A DNA stretch of 57,640 bases from Streptomyces griseicoloratus (lineage in GTDB: Bacteria > Actinomycetota > Actinomycetes > Streptomycetales > Streptomycetaceae). Each line of letters starts with the position of its first letter. Position 1 is the stretch's first letter. Where the stretch lies: NCBI RefSeq assembly GCF_014534645.1, contig NZ_JACVQF010000205.1, positions 1-57,640 on the forward strand, in the 5' to 3' direction. Below the pieces are notes generated by a model. It was not told the DNA's origin and searched no databases. It saw only the letters and a program-made list of their open reading frames with translations. The translations under genes were made by a program, and so were the position numbers. Below are positions 8,250 to 16,391 of this stretch, one piece after another.

Positions 8250-8840
8250 TCAGTGCGGCCGGCGCAGTCCTGCGACGAGGAGGCCGACCAGCCGGCGTGC
8301 GTCGTAGCGGGGATTGCTGCCGGCGCCCGCGCACAGGCCCCCGACGCCGCGCATGAGCTCGTAGGCGTCCAGGCCGGACCGGATCTCGCCGCAAGCGGCT
8401 GCGGCGTCGAGCAGCCGGGCGCACACCGGCTCGAGCCGGTCGAGGAAGTAGGTGTGCAGCGGGTCGAAGCAGGGGTCGTCGGACTGCAGCACGGCGGCGA
8501 GCCCGTGTTTGGTGACCAGGAAATCGACGAAGAGGTCGATCCACCGCCCCAGCGCGGCGTGCGGTGACGCGCTGCCGGCCAGCAGGGAGGGGCCGGCCTC
8601 GGCGAGCGCCTCGACCTGGTGCCGGTAGACGGCGATGATCAGATCCGCCCGGGTCGGGAAGTGCCGGTAGATCGTGGCCGTCCCGACACCGGCCTCGGCC
8701 GCGATGTCGCGGACCGGCGCCTCCACGCCCGAGGCGACGAACACCGCCGCGGCCGCGTCGAGCAGCGCCTGCTCGTTGCGCCGCGCGTCCGCCCGCCTCG
8801 GCCTGGACGTGCCTGCCGCGCCCTGTTCCCTGCCGCTCAC
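8250..8840 (-). CDS. TetR-family repressor
   Basis: A 196-residue regulator. The HTH is clear at about residues 17-65 (RRNEQALLDAAAAVF, VRDIAAEAGVGTATIYRHF). The C-terminal ligand domain is of the common SbtR-like type (FVDFLVTKHGLAAVLQSDD, ELMRGVGGLCAGAG). I chose GTG at 8840 because gtagcggagggaacggtgcg lies before it; a longer in-frame start at 8882 would fall in the middle of an operator-like palindrome. It is divergent from the alpha/beta hydrolase at 9015. Confidence 0.85.
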   Translation of the reverse strand: MSGREQGAAGTSRPRRADARRNEQALLDAAAAVFVASGVEAPVRDIAAEAGVGTATIYRHFPTRADLIIAVYRHQVEALAEAGPSLLAGSASPHAALGRWIDLFVDFLVTKHGLAAVLQSDDPCFDPLHTYFLDRLEPVCARLLDAAAACGEIRSGLDAYELMRGVGGLCAGAGSNPRYDARRLVGLLVAGLRRPH

Positions 8841-8873
8841 CGCACCGTTCCCTCCGCTACCGGCCTTTGCTAA

Positions 8874-8914
8874 ACGGGACACTGTCCCGTATCTTCAACC
8901 GGGACAGCGTCCCG
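8874..8914. promoter_or_regulatory. Two operator-like inverted repeats for the TetR regulator
   Basis: Site 1 (8874-8890) is ACGGGACACTGTCCCGT, perfect except for the central base. Site 2 (8900-8914) is CGGGACAGCGTCCCG. Both share the frame CGGGAC-N3-GTCCCG, and their centres are 25 bp apart. They lie between the TetR start and the hydrolase gene. Confidence 0.75.
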
Positions 8915-9014
8915 TTTCTCATGGTGCCAGATCAGGGACCCGGGAACCACACCGCGCACGGCCGGCCCGATGCGGCCAAACCCCGGTGCGCGTCACCAGG
9001 GCGGAGCGAGAGCC

Positions 9015-9737
9015 ATGTCGACATATCTGCTGGTGCACGGTGCCTGGCACAGCGGGCAGTGCTGGGAGCGGGTGGCCCCGCTGCTGGCCTCGGCCGGGCA
9101 CCGGGTGCTGACGCCGTCACTGACCGGCTACGGCGACAAGGCGCACCTGCTCAGCCCCGAGGTCGGCCTCGACACGCACGTCGACGACATCGTCGGGCTG
9201 ATCACCGGCGAAGACCTCACCGACGTGGTGCTCGTAGGACACAGCTACGCCGGGCTGGTCATCTCCGCCGCGGCCAACCAGGTCCCGGACCGGATCGCGC
9301 ATCTGGTCTACCTCGACGCGATGGTCCCCGAGGACGGCGAGAGCGCGGCCGATGTCCAGCCCGCGACGAGGGCCCTGATCGACCTCGCCCTCACGTCCGC
9401 CGGCGGCTGGCGGGTTCCGCCGCTGCCCGAGATGCCGCCGCCCTTCGGCCTGTTCGGGGTCACCGACCCGGCGGACGCCGCCTGGCTGCGCACCATGCTC
9501 TCGGACCAGCCGGTGCGCTGCCTGCAGCAGCCGGTCCGGATGGACAACCCGGCCGTGAAGACGATCCCGCGCACGCACATCCACTGCACCGTCAAGCCGG
9601 AGGGCATTCCCCGGCGGCCCGTCCCCGCGGTACAGCCCGACGGCACCCCGGCACGGGTGTGGGAGCTGCCGACCGGCCACGACTGCATGATCACCATGCC
9701 GGCCGAGCTCGCCGGACTCCTGCTCAGGCTCGGCTGA
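9015..9737 (+). CDS. Alpha/beta hydrolase
   Basis: A 240-residue esterase-like enzyme. The oxyanion strand is LLVHGAWHSGQCW, the nucleophile elbow is VGHSYAG and the catalytic histidine is probably in LPTGHDCMI near the C-terminus. The layout (ALASAGHRVLTPSLTGYGDKAHL-type start, cap region rich in Pro) is that of the salicylate esterase/EstA-like group common in actinomycetes. The ATG at 9015 has gcggagcgag upstream. It is divergently paired with the TetR gene at 8250-8840, whose operators lie upstream, so induction by a small ester or related compound is likely. Substrate unknown. Confidence 0.82.
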   Translation: MSTYLLVHGAWHSGQCWERVAPLLASAGHRVLTPSLTGYGDKAHLLSPEVGLDTHVDDIVGLITGEDLTDVVLVGHSYAGLVISAAANQVPDRIAHLVYLDAMVPEDGESAADVQPATRALIDLALTSAGGWRVPPLPEMPPPFGLFGVTDPADAAWLRTMLSDQPVRCLQQPVRMDNPAVKTIPRTHIHCTVKPEGIPRRPVPAVQPDGTPARVWELPTGHDCMITMPAELAGLLLRLG

Positions 9738-9913
9738 CCCGTCCGCCCGGCACCCGCGGGCTGCGCGCAGCGGCGGGCCTCACCGGAGGCCGGCCGGGAC
9801 CCGGGCCCTCCTCCGTCGCGGTCCTGCGCGTGCTGTGACGGCGGTGTCCGGGAACGGGCGGACGCCGGCGGGCACGGGGGAGGGGGGAGGGGCTGCGGCC
9901 GGAGGCCGATGGG

Positions 9914-10501
9914 TCATCCCGCGAGGGCGTGCGCGAGGAGGGTTTCCGCTGCCGTCCGCGCGTGCCGGCCGTAGTCCGCATCGCCCAGCACCATGGCCCG
10001 GCTGGCCGCCCCGTCCGCGAGGGTGACCAGCTGTTCGGCGAGCGCGGCCGGCTCGCGGCAGCCCAGCTCCGTCACCAGCGCGGTGACCAGCCCCACCATC
10101 CGCAGTTTCTGCTCGCGGGCGTAGGAGTGGACCGTGCTGTCCGGGTCGGGGAACTCCGCCGCGGCATCGATGAACGGGCACCCGCGCACCGGTGCCGCCT
10201 CCGGCACGGGCGGGTCGAACAGCCCGAGGATCCGCTCCCGCGCAGGGATGTCCTCGCGGGTCAGCACGCTCTCCAGGGTCGCCCCCGACGAGGCGAGGTC
10301 CTGGAGGTGGGCGATCACCAGGTCGCTCTTGGTCCGGAAATGCGCGTACAGCGTCCGCTTGGACACCGGTGCCGCCTCCGCGACCTGCTCCATACCGGTC
10401 GCGTTGATCCCCTGGACCGCGAACAGCCGGGCGGCGGCGGCCAGGATGCGCTCCCGCCCGCCGCGCCCGCGCCCCCCGGAGGCCGTAGTCGTCGCACTCA
10501 T
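9914..10501 (-). CDS. TetR-family repressor
   Basis: A 195-residue regulator with a clean TetR HTH (GRERILAAAARLFAVQGINATGMEQVA, then VSKRTLYAHFRTKSDLV). The C-terminal region contains RGCPFIDAAAEFPDP, typical of the group related to AcrR/YxaF-like repressors. It is divergent from the nitroreductase at 10612, and two 18-bp operators lie between them. ATG at 10501. Confidence 0.85.
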   Translation of the reverse strand: MSATTTASGGRGRGGRERILAAAARLFAVQGINATGMEQVAEAAPVSKRTLYAHFRTKSDLVIAHLQDLASSGATLESVLTREDIPARERILGLFDPPVPEAAPVRGCPFIDAAAEFPDPDSTVHSYAREQKLRMVGLVTALVTELGCREPAALAEQLVTLADGAASRAMVLGDADYGRHARTAAETLLAHALAG

Positions 10502-10508
10502 ACACCAA

Positions 10509-10586
10509 GTATACGGCAGCGTTTACCTCGACGGACAACGTCTGCTAGGGTCCCGCCGTACCCGCAAGGTAAACGGATTCGTTTAC
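10509..10586. promoter_or_regulatory. Pair of 18-bp operators between TetR and nitroreductase
   Basis: GTATACGGCAGCGTTTAC (10509-10526) and GTAAACGGATTCGTTTAC (10569-10586) share the frame GTAWACGG-N3-CGTTTAC and start exactly 60 bp apart. One abuts the regulator start, the other lies 25 bases before the nitroreductase start, so a single repressor could close both promoters. Confidence 0.78.
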
Positions 10587-10611
10587 ATTGTTTGCTGTCG
10601 AGGAGTGTTCC

Positions 10612-11301
10612 ATGAGCCTGCTGGTCCCCACCGAGCTGAGCGGCTGCGCCGAGAAGCTGATACGCGGCCGTCACGCGACCCGCGCGTTCCGTCCGGAAGC
10701 CGTGCCCGAGGACACGATGCGCGCGATCTTCTCGCTGGCCGGCGCCGCGCCGTCCAACTCCAACGCGCAGCCGTGGCGGGTGGAGGTGGTCAGCGGCGCC
10801 GCGCGTGAGCGCCTGGCGGACGCCTTGCAGGAGGCCCACGCCGCACACCGCACCTCGGCCGACTTCCCCTACTCCGAGGACATGTACGCGCCGGTGCACC
10901 AGGAGCGCCGGGCGGCGTTCGGCGCCCGCCTGTACGGAGCGCTGGGCATCGGCCCCGACGATCACGAGGCGCGGGCGGCCTACGACGCGCAGAGCCTGCG
11001 CTTCTACGGCGCGCCGCACGCCGCGTTCCTGTTCGTCACCGGGGACGGCGGGCCCCGGCTGGCCGCCGACGCCGGCGCCTACCTGCAGACGCTGCTGCTG
11101 GCGATGACCGCGTACGGCGTGGCGAGCTGCCCGCAGGGGCTGCTGAGCTTCTACGCCGACACGGTCCGCGCCGAACTCGCCGTCACCACAGGGCGGCTGC
11201 TGGTGGGCATCTCCTTCGGCTACGCCGACGAGGCCGCGCCGGTGAACCACGTCACGACCGAGCGGGCCGCGCTCGAAGAGGTCGCGATCTTCCACGGCTA
11301 G
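10612..11301 (+). CDS. Nitroreductase-family flavoprotein
   Basis: A 229-residue NAD(P)H-dependent FMN enzyme. The FMN phosphate motif RGRHATRAFRPE is near residue 20, then AAPSNSNAQPWRVEVV and late in the chain AYGVASCPQGLLSFY and LLVGISFGYAD. These are the usual nitroreductase signatures. Family members reduce nitroaromatics, quinones or enones. Start ATG 10612 follows gaggagtgttcc. It is controlled in all likelihood by the divergent TetR protein. Confidence 0.88.
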   Translation: MSLLVPTELSGCAEKLIRGRHATRAFRPEAVPEDTMRAIFSLAGAAPSNSNAQPWRVEVVSGAARERLADALQEAHAAHRTSADFPYSEDMYAPVHQERRAAFGARLYGALGIGPDDHEARAAYDAQSLRFYGAPHAAFLFVTGDGGPRLAADAGAYLQTLLLAMTAYGVASCPQGLLSFYADTVRAELAVTTGRLLVGISFGYADEAAPVNHVTTERAALEEVAIFHG

Positions 11302-11416
11302 CCGGCCCGGCCGGTGCCGCCTGACAACCGGTCAACTGGCCAACCGATTCAGCTGGTCAGGATCACGCGGTGGTGTGCTGCCGGGCGGGTCCGGAACGGC
11401 AGGCCCGTGCGCGGCC

Positions 11417-12064
11417 TCACAGCCGCGCGAGGAGGGCGTCGAGCGGGGGCGGTGTCCCATCCGGGGCGAGGGCCTCGACCAGGAGGCGGCCGTAGCGGAT
11501 CTTGCGGCCCTTCTTCGTGCCGAGGAAGCGCCGCACCTGCTGATGCCGGGGCCGGCCGTGCTGTGCGGGCTGGCGCTGGAAGGTCTGCCAGGCGCGCAGG
11601 TCGCCCTCGGCGCGGATGATCTCCTCGACCCCTGCCGTGCCGAGCGCGCGGATGAGTTCGTCCTCCAGGTCCGCGGCGCATACGCAGATGTCCTGGAGCG
11701 GTGCCTGCGCCCGCGTCAGGCCGCGCTCGTAGTAGCCCTGTTCGCGCTCGTCGCACAGTCCCGTCAGGCGCAGGCCGAGGCCGGGCGGCCCGAGGAGGCC
11801 GGCGTAGCGGCCGACGTTCATCGCCCCGCCCATCGCCACGACACACACTCCCTCGGCGGCCAGGTCCCGGCCGCGCCGGGCGGCCAGCGCCTCGACGGCC
11901 GCGAGATCGCTCAGCCCTTCCAGGAGCACCGCGGTTCGCACCCCCAGGCTTTCCGCCAGCTCGCGCGCCGGCCCGCCGGGACCGCCCGCCGCCCAGACGG
12001 TGACCGCATCCTGGAACGCCCTCATGTCCGCCATGAGGCGAGTCTGCACGTCCGCCGGTGGCAC
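11417..12064 (-). CDS. TOPRIM-domain protein, OLD-nuclease-like
   Basis: About 215 residues. A TOPRIM fold is suggested by VLLEGLSD (the conserved Glu followed by Ser-Asp), then VCVVAMGGAMNVGRY and LCDEREQGYY, with the acidic pair as D-x-E. Actinobacterial proteins of this kind are annotated as TOPRIM nucleotidyl transferase/hydrolases related to OLD-family nucleases. The ATPase half of OLD proteins is absent, so it is a stand-alone TOPRIM protein. The C-terminus is basic (FLGTKKGRKIRYGRL). The start is uncertain: GTG at 12064 or ATG at 12034 or 12025 are all possible and none has a strong ribosome site. Confidence 0.7.
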   Translation of the reverse strand: MPPADVQTRLMADMRAFQDAVTVWAAGGPGGPARELAESLGVRTAVLLEGLSDLAAVEALAARRGRDLAAEGVCVVAMGGAMNVGRYAGLLGPPGLGLRLTGLCDEREQGYYERGLTRAQAPLQDICVCAADLEDELIRALGTAGVEEIIRAEGDLRAWQTFQRQPAQHGRPRHQQVRRFLGTKKGRKIRYGRLLVEALAPDGTPPPLDALLARL

Positions 12065-12613
12065 GGCACGGGATTATTCGCAGGTCCCCAAAAGATGCGG
12101 CAGCCCTCGGGCCCGGCCGCCGCGGGCCCGCACAGCCCGCAGCGGCCCTCGCCGTCCCGCCGCTGCCGACCACCGAGGCCGGACAGAGGCCGAACGGAGC
12201 GCCCGTACTGCCGTCGGGGCGGCCGCTGACCGACGTGGACCCGCTGAGCCGTAAAGCACGCCCGGGGCGGGCCCTTGGCGCGGACGCCGACGGGGCGGAG
12301 CCCGGCGCCGCTGGCCGGGGCCGCCGCCGTTGCCGCAGGTGCTCCCGGGCCGGAACCGGGTCCGGGTCCGGCGATTCGGCGAGGCGGGAAGCCGGGGCGC
12401 CCGGTGCAGGCCGCACCCGAAGGCCCCGTCCCGGGTACCGCCGGGTCTGGCCCGCGGGCCGTGCGTGCCGGCGGGAGCGGCCGTGGTGAGGGAAGGCGGT
12501 GGTGTTCCGGGCGGAAACGGTCCTGCCCCCGGCAGCGGTGCTGCGGCCACGGCCGCCGGGGGCGCAGCAGTGCGGCCCGGGAGCGCCGGGTGCCCGCCCG
12601 CGGCGTCGTCCGG
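12065..12613. other. Gene-poor interval
   Basis: About 550 bases with only shadow frames. No repeat, hairpin or gene is convincing. It separates the TOPRIM gene from the amidase/TetR group. Confidence 0.45.
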
Positions 12614-13180
12614 TCAGCGGCCGGCCGGCCCCACGAGCCCTGCCACCAGCCGGCGCGCGTACGCGGTGTCCAGCCCCTGTGGGCGGAAGAGGATGCGGTA
12701 CATCATGGGGGCGACGACGCGGTCGAGGACCGTGTCGACGCCGGGTGCCTTCTCCTCGCGGCCGGCCGCGCGGTCGAGGATGACGCCGATCTGCTCGGCC
12801 GCGTAGGCCGAGCACTGGCCGGCATTGCTGCCGTCCGGGTCGCCGAGCAGGGCGTCGCGGATGTAGGCACGGCCCGCGGGGGCGGACATCTCCTCCAGGA
12901 ACTGCTCGGCCCAGGCCTCGAGATCGGACCTCAGGCTTCCCGTGTCCTGCGGCTCCGTCTCGGGCCGCAGGCGCTCGACCGCCACGTCCGACAGCAGCTC
13001 CTGCAGGTCGCCCCAGCGGCGGTAGATCGTGGACGGGGTGACTCCCGCGCGGGCGGCCACCAGGGGGACGGTCAGCGCCTCCCGGCCCGCCTCCGCCTCC
13101 AGCTCGCGCACGGCGGCATGCACCGACGCCTGCACCCGGGCGCTGCGCCCACCGGGGCGCACCATGGTCTTCCGGCTCAT
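12614..13180 (-). CDS. TetR-family repressor of the amidase/MFS locus
   Basis: A 188-residue regulator. The HTH reads VPLVAARAGVTPSTIYRRWGDLQELL; the C-terminal domain is the TetR_C type with FLEEMSAPAGRAYIRDALLGD. The ATG at 13180 follows aaggtggttttc. It is the last gene of a minus-strand group with the amidase and AtzG-like gene just upstream. A 17-bp operator lies just before its start, and two matching operators lie in front of the amidase operon and the MFS gene, which makes it the probable regulator of all of them. Confidence 0.85.
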   Translation of the reverse strand: MSRKTMVRPGGRSARVQASVHAAVRELEAEAGREALTVPLVAARAGVTPSTIYRRWGDLQELLSDVAVERLRPETEPQDTGSLRSDLEAWAEQFLEEMSAPAGRAYIRDALLGDPDGSNAGQCSAYAAEQIGVILDRAAGREEKAPGVDTVLDRVVAPMMYRILFRPQGLDTAYARRLVAGLVGPAGR

Positions 13181-13193
13181 GAAAACCACCTTA

Positions 13194-13210
13194 AAGCAAA
13201 TATCTTGCTT
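13194..13210. promoter_or_regulatory. Operator site 1 of the amidase-locus TetR
   Basis: AAGCAAATATCTTGCTT is a 17-bp inverted repeat with 6-bp arms, starting 14 bases upstream of the TetR start codon. The same frame recurs at 14883 and 14930. Confidence 0.75.
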
Positions 13211-13247
13211 CAAGTGTCCGTCCCGGCCCCGGGTGCCGGCCGGTGCG

Positions 13248-14636
13248 TCATACCGTCGCCGTGCGGCGTGCGGGCTGGGTCTGCTCGTAGGCGTGGCCGA
13301 CCCGCAGCAGCACCGGCTCGCCGAGGGGCCGGCCGAGCAGCTGCATGCCGATGGGCAGGCCGGCCGTGTCGTGGCCGACGGGGACGGACAGTGCGGGCAC
13401 TCCGGTGATGTTGGCGGGGGCGGAGAGGCGCACATAGGCGTCGGAGACGCTCTCGGTGGTGCCGTCCGGCCAGGTGATGGTCTCGTCGCCGGCCTTCACC
13501 GCGGTGGCCGGGACGGTCGGGGCGGCGATCACGTCGGCCTCTTCCAGCAGGCGTCCCCAGGCCTGCCGCATGAGGGTGCGCGCGCGCTGGGCGCGCAGGT
13601 AGTCCCCGGCCGGCATCAGCTCGCCGGCTTCGAGGAGGATGCGCACGTCGGCCTGGTACAGCTCGGGCACGGTGCGCAGGGTGCGCTCGTGGTAGGCGGT
13701 GGCCTCCGGCACCATCAGGCCCCACTGGGTGGCCTGGATGTAGCGGGTCATGGGGATCTCGACCTCGACGAGCTGTGCGCCGAGGCTCTCGAGCCCGGCC
13801 AGGGCGCGCCGGACGGCGGCCTCCACCTCCGGGGCGACGTGGTCGAAGTAGTAGTTGCGCGGCACGCCGATGCGCAGTCCCGTCAGGTCCGTGGCGCCGA
13901 CCGGCCGGTGGTCCGGGCCGCAGGCGGCGAGGGAGGCGGGGTCGCGGGGGTCGTGGCCGGCCAGGGCGGTCAGGGCCAGGGCCGCGTCCTCGACGGTGCG
14001 GGTGATGGGGCCGACGTGGTCCAGCGACCAGGACAGGGACGTGACGCCGTGGCGGGGGACGAGGCCGTAGGTCGGTTTGAGGCCGACGACGCCGTTGAGC
14101 GCGGAGGGCACCCGGATCGATCCGCCGGTGTCGGTGCCCAGCGCGAAGGTCGCGGTGCCCGCGGCGACGGCGACGGCGGACCCGCCGCTGGAGCCGCCGG
14201 CGACCCGGTCCCGGTCCCAGGCGTTGTGGGTCTGCGGGGTGGTCAGGCCGTAGGCGAATTCATGGGTGTGCGTCTTGCCGACCAGCACCGCGCCGGCCGC
14301 GGCCAGACGGGCGGCGACCGTGCTGTCGGCCTGCGCGCGGTGGTCCGCACGGACCCGGGAGCTGGCCGTGGTGGCCGCGCCGGCCACGTCGATCAGGTCC
14401 TTCAGCGCCAGGGGGACGCCGTGCAGCGGGCCGCGCAGGCGGCCGGCCGCGACATCCTGCTCGGCCGCGCGTGCCGCCCGGCGGGCCTGCTCCGCGGTGA
14501 CGGTGACATAGGCCCCCAGATGCGGCTCGGCCTGCTCGATGCGGTCGAGGACGGAGTCCACCAGCTCCACGGGGGACAGCGTCCGCGCCCGGATCGCGTC
14601 AGCGGCCCGGGCGAGGGACAGCTCATACGGCTGCAT
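13248..14636 (-). CDS. Amidase-signature hydrolase, AtzE-like
   Basis: A 462-residue amidase of the Ser-cisSer-Lys type. The catalytic Lys is Lys79 (LALKDLIDVAG), the cis-Ser is in GGSSGGSAVAVAAG (Ser149/150) and the nucleophile is Ser173 in GTDTGGSIRVPSALNG. It should hydrolyse a carboxamide or carbamoyl bond in the cytosol. The start ATG overlaps the end of a 69-residue AtzG-like gene by 14 bp. In AtzE, such a small partner is a subunit of 1-carboxybiuret hydrolase. The substrate is not known here; a urea- or biuret-type compound or a drug-like amide are possible. An MFS pump and a metallo-hydrolase stand divergently next to it and share the operator motif. Confidence 0.88.
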   Translation of the reverse strand: MQPYELSLARAADAIRARTLSPVELVDSVLDRIEQAEPHLGAYVTVTAEQARRAARAAEQDVAAGRLRGPLHGVPLALKDLIDVAGAATTASSRVRADHRAQADSTVAARLAAAGAVLVGKTHTHEFAYGLTTPQTHNAWDRDRVAGGSSGGSAVAVAAGTATFALGTDTGGSIRVPSALNGVVGLKPTYGLVPRHGVTSLSWSLDHVGPITRTVEDAALALTALAGHDPRDPASLAACGPDHRPVGATDLTGLRIGVPRNYYFDHVAPEVEAAVRRALAGLESLGAQLVEVEIPMTRYIQATQWGLMVPEATAYHERTLRTVPELYQADVRILLEAGELMPAGDYLRAQRARTLMRQAWGRLLEEADVIAAPTVPATAVKAGDETITWPDGTTESVSDAYVRLSAPANITGVPALSVPVGHDTAGLPIGMQLLGRPLGEPVLLRVGHAYEQTQPARRTATV

Positions 14637-14832
14637 CGTCGTTCTCCTCTCCGGCGCGGTAGGCGGCGGCGGGCGGGGTGTCCGCGAAGTCCAGCTCCCG
14701 CAGGACCGCGACGACGGAGTGGATGTGGTTGGCGGTGGCGGCCACCGCGGCGTGCCGGCCGGCCGGCACCGGGAGCCCGGCGCGCGCGGCCCACAGGGCC
14801 GCCTGCGGTGGCGTGAGTTCGGCAGCGGACAT
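14623..14832 (-). CDS. AtzG-like small subunit (DUF4089 type)
   Basis: A 69-residue protein that starts at ATG 14832 after ggggagaaaccgtc. The pattern ARAGLPVPAGRHAAVAATAN followed by a hydrophobic helix (HSVVAVLREL) and DTPPAAAYR matches the AtzG/DUF4089 family: a Pro-rich turn, an N-terminal helix pair and a short C-terminal Pro-Ala-x-Tyr/Phe-Arg tail. Known AtzG forms a heterotetramer with the amidase AtzE and is needed for its folding. Its stop overlaps the amidase start, so translation is probably coupled and 1:1. Family assignment is by eye. Confidence 0.68.
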   Translation of the reverse strand: MSAAELTPPQAALWAARAGLPVPAGRHAAVAATANHIHSVVAVLRELDFADTPPAAAYRAGEENDDAAV

Positions 14833-14882
14833 GACGGTTTCTCCCCTGATCGGGCGGGGGCGGCGGAGCACCCCCGAGCCAA

Positions 14883-14899
14883 AAGCTAACAGTTTGCTT
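14883..14899. promoter_or_regulatory. Operator site 2 (amidase promoter side)
   Basis: AAGCTAACAGTTTGCTT is 17 bp long and matches the consensus AAGCAAnnnnnTTGCTT of site 1 with one arm change. It lies about 50 bases upstream of the AtzG-like start. Confidence 0.7.
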
Positions 14900-14929
14900 T
14901 AACCGCACAGTAGGACCTACGGTGCCTTA

Positions 14930-14946
14930 AAGCAAACCGATTGCGT
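14930..14946. promoter_or_regulatory. Operator site 3 (MFS promoter side)
   Basis: AAGCAAACCGATTGCGT, 17 bp, sits 16 bases before the MFS start and overlaps where RNA polymerase would load. Centres of sites 2 and 3 are 47 bp apart. Confidence 0.7.
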
Positions 14947-14962
14947 TTAGCGGAGGAGTTCC

Positions 14963-16321
14963 ATGTCCAGCGCCACGTCAGACACAGCCGCGCCATGCCC
15001 CGGCCCCTCCTCCGCCGCCCGCACCCCCACGGCGCACCGCACGGCACACGGCACGGCACACGGCACGGCGGACCGTGCGGCGAAGCGGACGGCGAAGCGG
15101 ACGGTTTCCTTCGCCCTCGGCGTGTCGGTCCTGGCGGCCCTTCTGGCCGCCTCCAGCGCCCCGACCCCGCTGTACCCCCTCTACCAGGACCAGTGGGGCC
15201 TGACCGCCCTGACGATCACGGTGGTCTTCAGCGCCTACGCCCTGACGCTGCTGGTGGCCCTGCTCACCGTCGGAGCGCTCTCCGACCACCTCGGCCGGCG
15301 CCCCGTCCTGGCGGGCGCCCTGGTCCTGGAGGCGGCCTCCATGCTGCTGCTGGCCCTGGCGGACGGCGCCGGAGCGCTCATCGCCGCCCGCATCCTGCAG
15401 GGAGCGGCCACCGGCGCCGCCACCAGCGCCGCGGGCGCCGCCCTCCTCGACCTCGAGGACCCCCGGCGTCCCGGCCGGTCCGCCCTGGCCAACAGCATCG
15501 CCCCCGTCGCCGGCATGGCCGCCGGCGTCCTGGCCGCCACCCTCCTCGTCCGTTTCGCCCCCGCCCCCACGGCCACCGTGTACGCGCTCCTGGCGGCGCT
15601 CTTCGTCGCCCAGGCGATCGCGGTCGCCTTCACCCCGGAGACGGCCCGCCCGCACGCCGGCGCGCTGCGCTCCCTGCGTCCGCGGCTCGCCGTGCCGCCC
15701 CCGGCACGCCGCGCCCTGACGGCGGCCGGCACCGCGGTCGCCGCCGTGTGGGCGCTGGGCGGCTTCTACTCCTCCCTCGGACCGGCGCTCGTACGCCTCG
15801 TGGCCCCCGGCGCCCCGCTCGCGGCCGGCGGCATGGTCTTCTTCACCGTCAGTGCCGCGGCCGCGCTCACCGTGTGGGCGCTGCGGCGCACGGCGCCGTT
15901 CGCCGCCGCCACCGGCGGGGCCCTGGCCGTCGTCCCCTCCGCGGCCCTGAGCCTGCTCGGTCTGCACGGCGCCGGCCTGCCCGCCGTCCACGCCGGCGCG
16001 GCCCTGGCCGGCGTCGCCTTCGGCGCCGTCTCCCAGGGCGCGCTGCGCATGATGCTCGCCCCGCCCGGCGGCGAAGGGGACCGCGCCGCGACCCTGGCCG
16101 CCTACTACGTCGTCAGCTACCTGTCCATGAGCCTGCCCGCCATCGCCGCGGGCGCCGCCACCCAGCACGTCGGACTGCGGACCGCCTCCCACACCTACGC
16201 CCTGGCCGCCGCTGTCCTCGCCGTCGCGGCGGCGGCAGCACTCACCGCGTCCCGGCGCACGGCACCGCACACCGCGGACGGCCGCCTCTGCCGGACACCA
16301 CGTGAAGAACCCACCGCGTGA
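14963..16321 (+). CDS. MFS transporter
   Basis: A 452-residue membrane protein with about 12 hydrophobic segments. Residues 1-45 form a hydrophilic tail rich in short Thr-Ala-His-Gly repeats. The MFS A motif is GALSDHLGRRPVL between TM2 and TM3. The ATG at 14963 follows gcggaggagttcc. It is probably a drug or solute exporter. It is divergent from the AtzG-like/amidase operon and shares the TetR operators, so export of the amidase substrate or product is a reasonable inference. The metallo-hydrolase gene follows within 70 bases. Confidence 0.85.
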   Translation: MSSATSDTAAPCPGPSSAARTPTAHRTAHGTAHGTADRAAKRTAKRTVSFALGVSVLAALLAASSAPTPLYPLYQDQWGLTALTITVVFSAYALTLLVALLTVGALSDHLGRRPVLAGALVLEAASMLLLALADGAGALIAARILQGAATGAATSAAGAALLDLEDPRRPGRSALANSIAPVAGMAAGVLAATLLVRFAPAPTATVYALLAALFVAQAIAVAFTPETARPHAGALRSLRPRLAVPPPARRALTAAGTAVAAVWALGGFYSSLGPALVRLVAPGAPLAAGGMVFFTVSAAAALTVWALRRTAPFAAATGGALAVVPSAALSLLGLHGAGLPAVHAGAALAGVAFGAVSQGALRMMLAPPGGEGDRAATLAAYYVVSYLSMSLPAIAAGAATQHVGLRTASHTYALAAAVLAVAAAAALTASRRTAPHTADGRLCRTPREEPTA

Positions 16322-16391
16322 AAGACAGAAAGACAGAAGGACAAAGGAACAAGGGCCCAAGGGCCCAAGGGACCGAAGGAAACGACCGACC

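Noticed and set aside
8841-8882. Longer TetR start at 8882
   Set aside because: It lies in the centre of the operator palindrome, and GTG 8840 has a good ribosome site.
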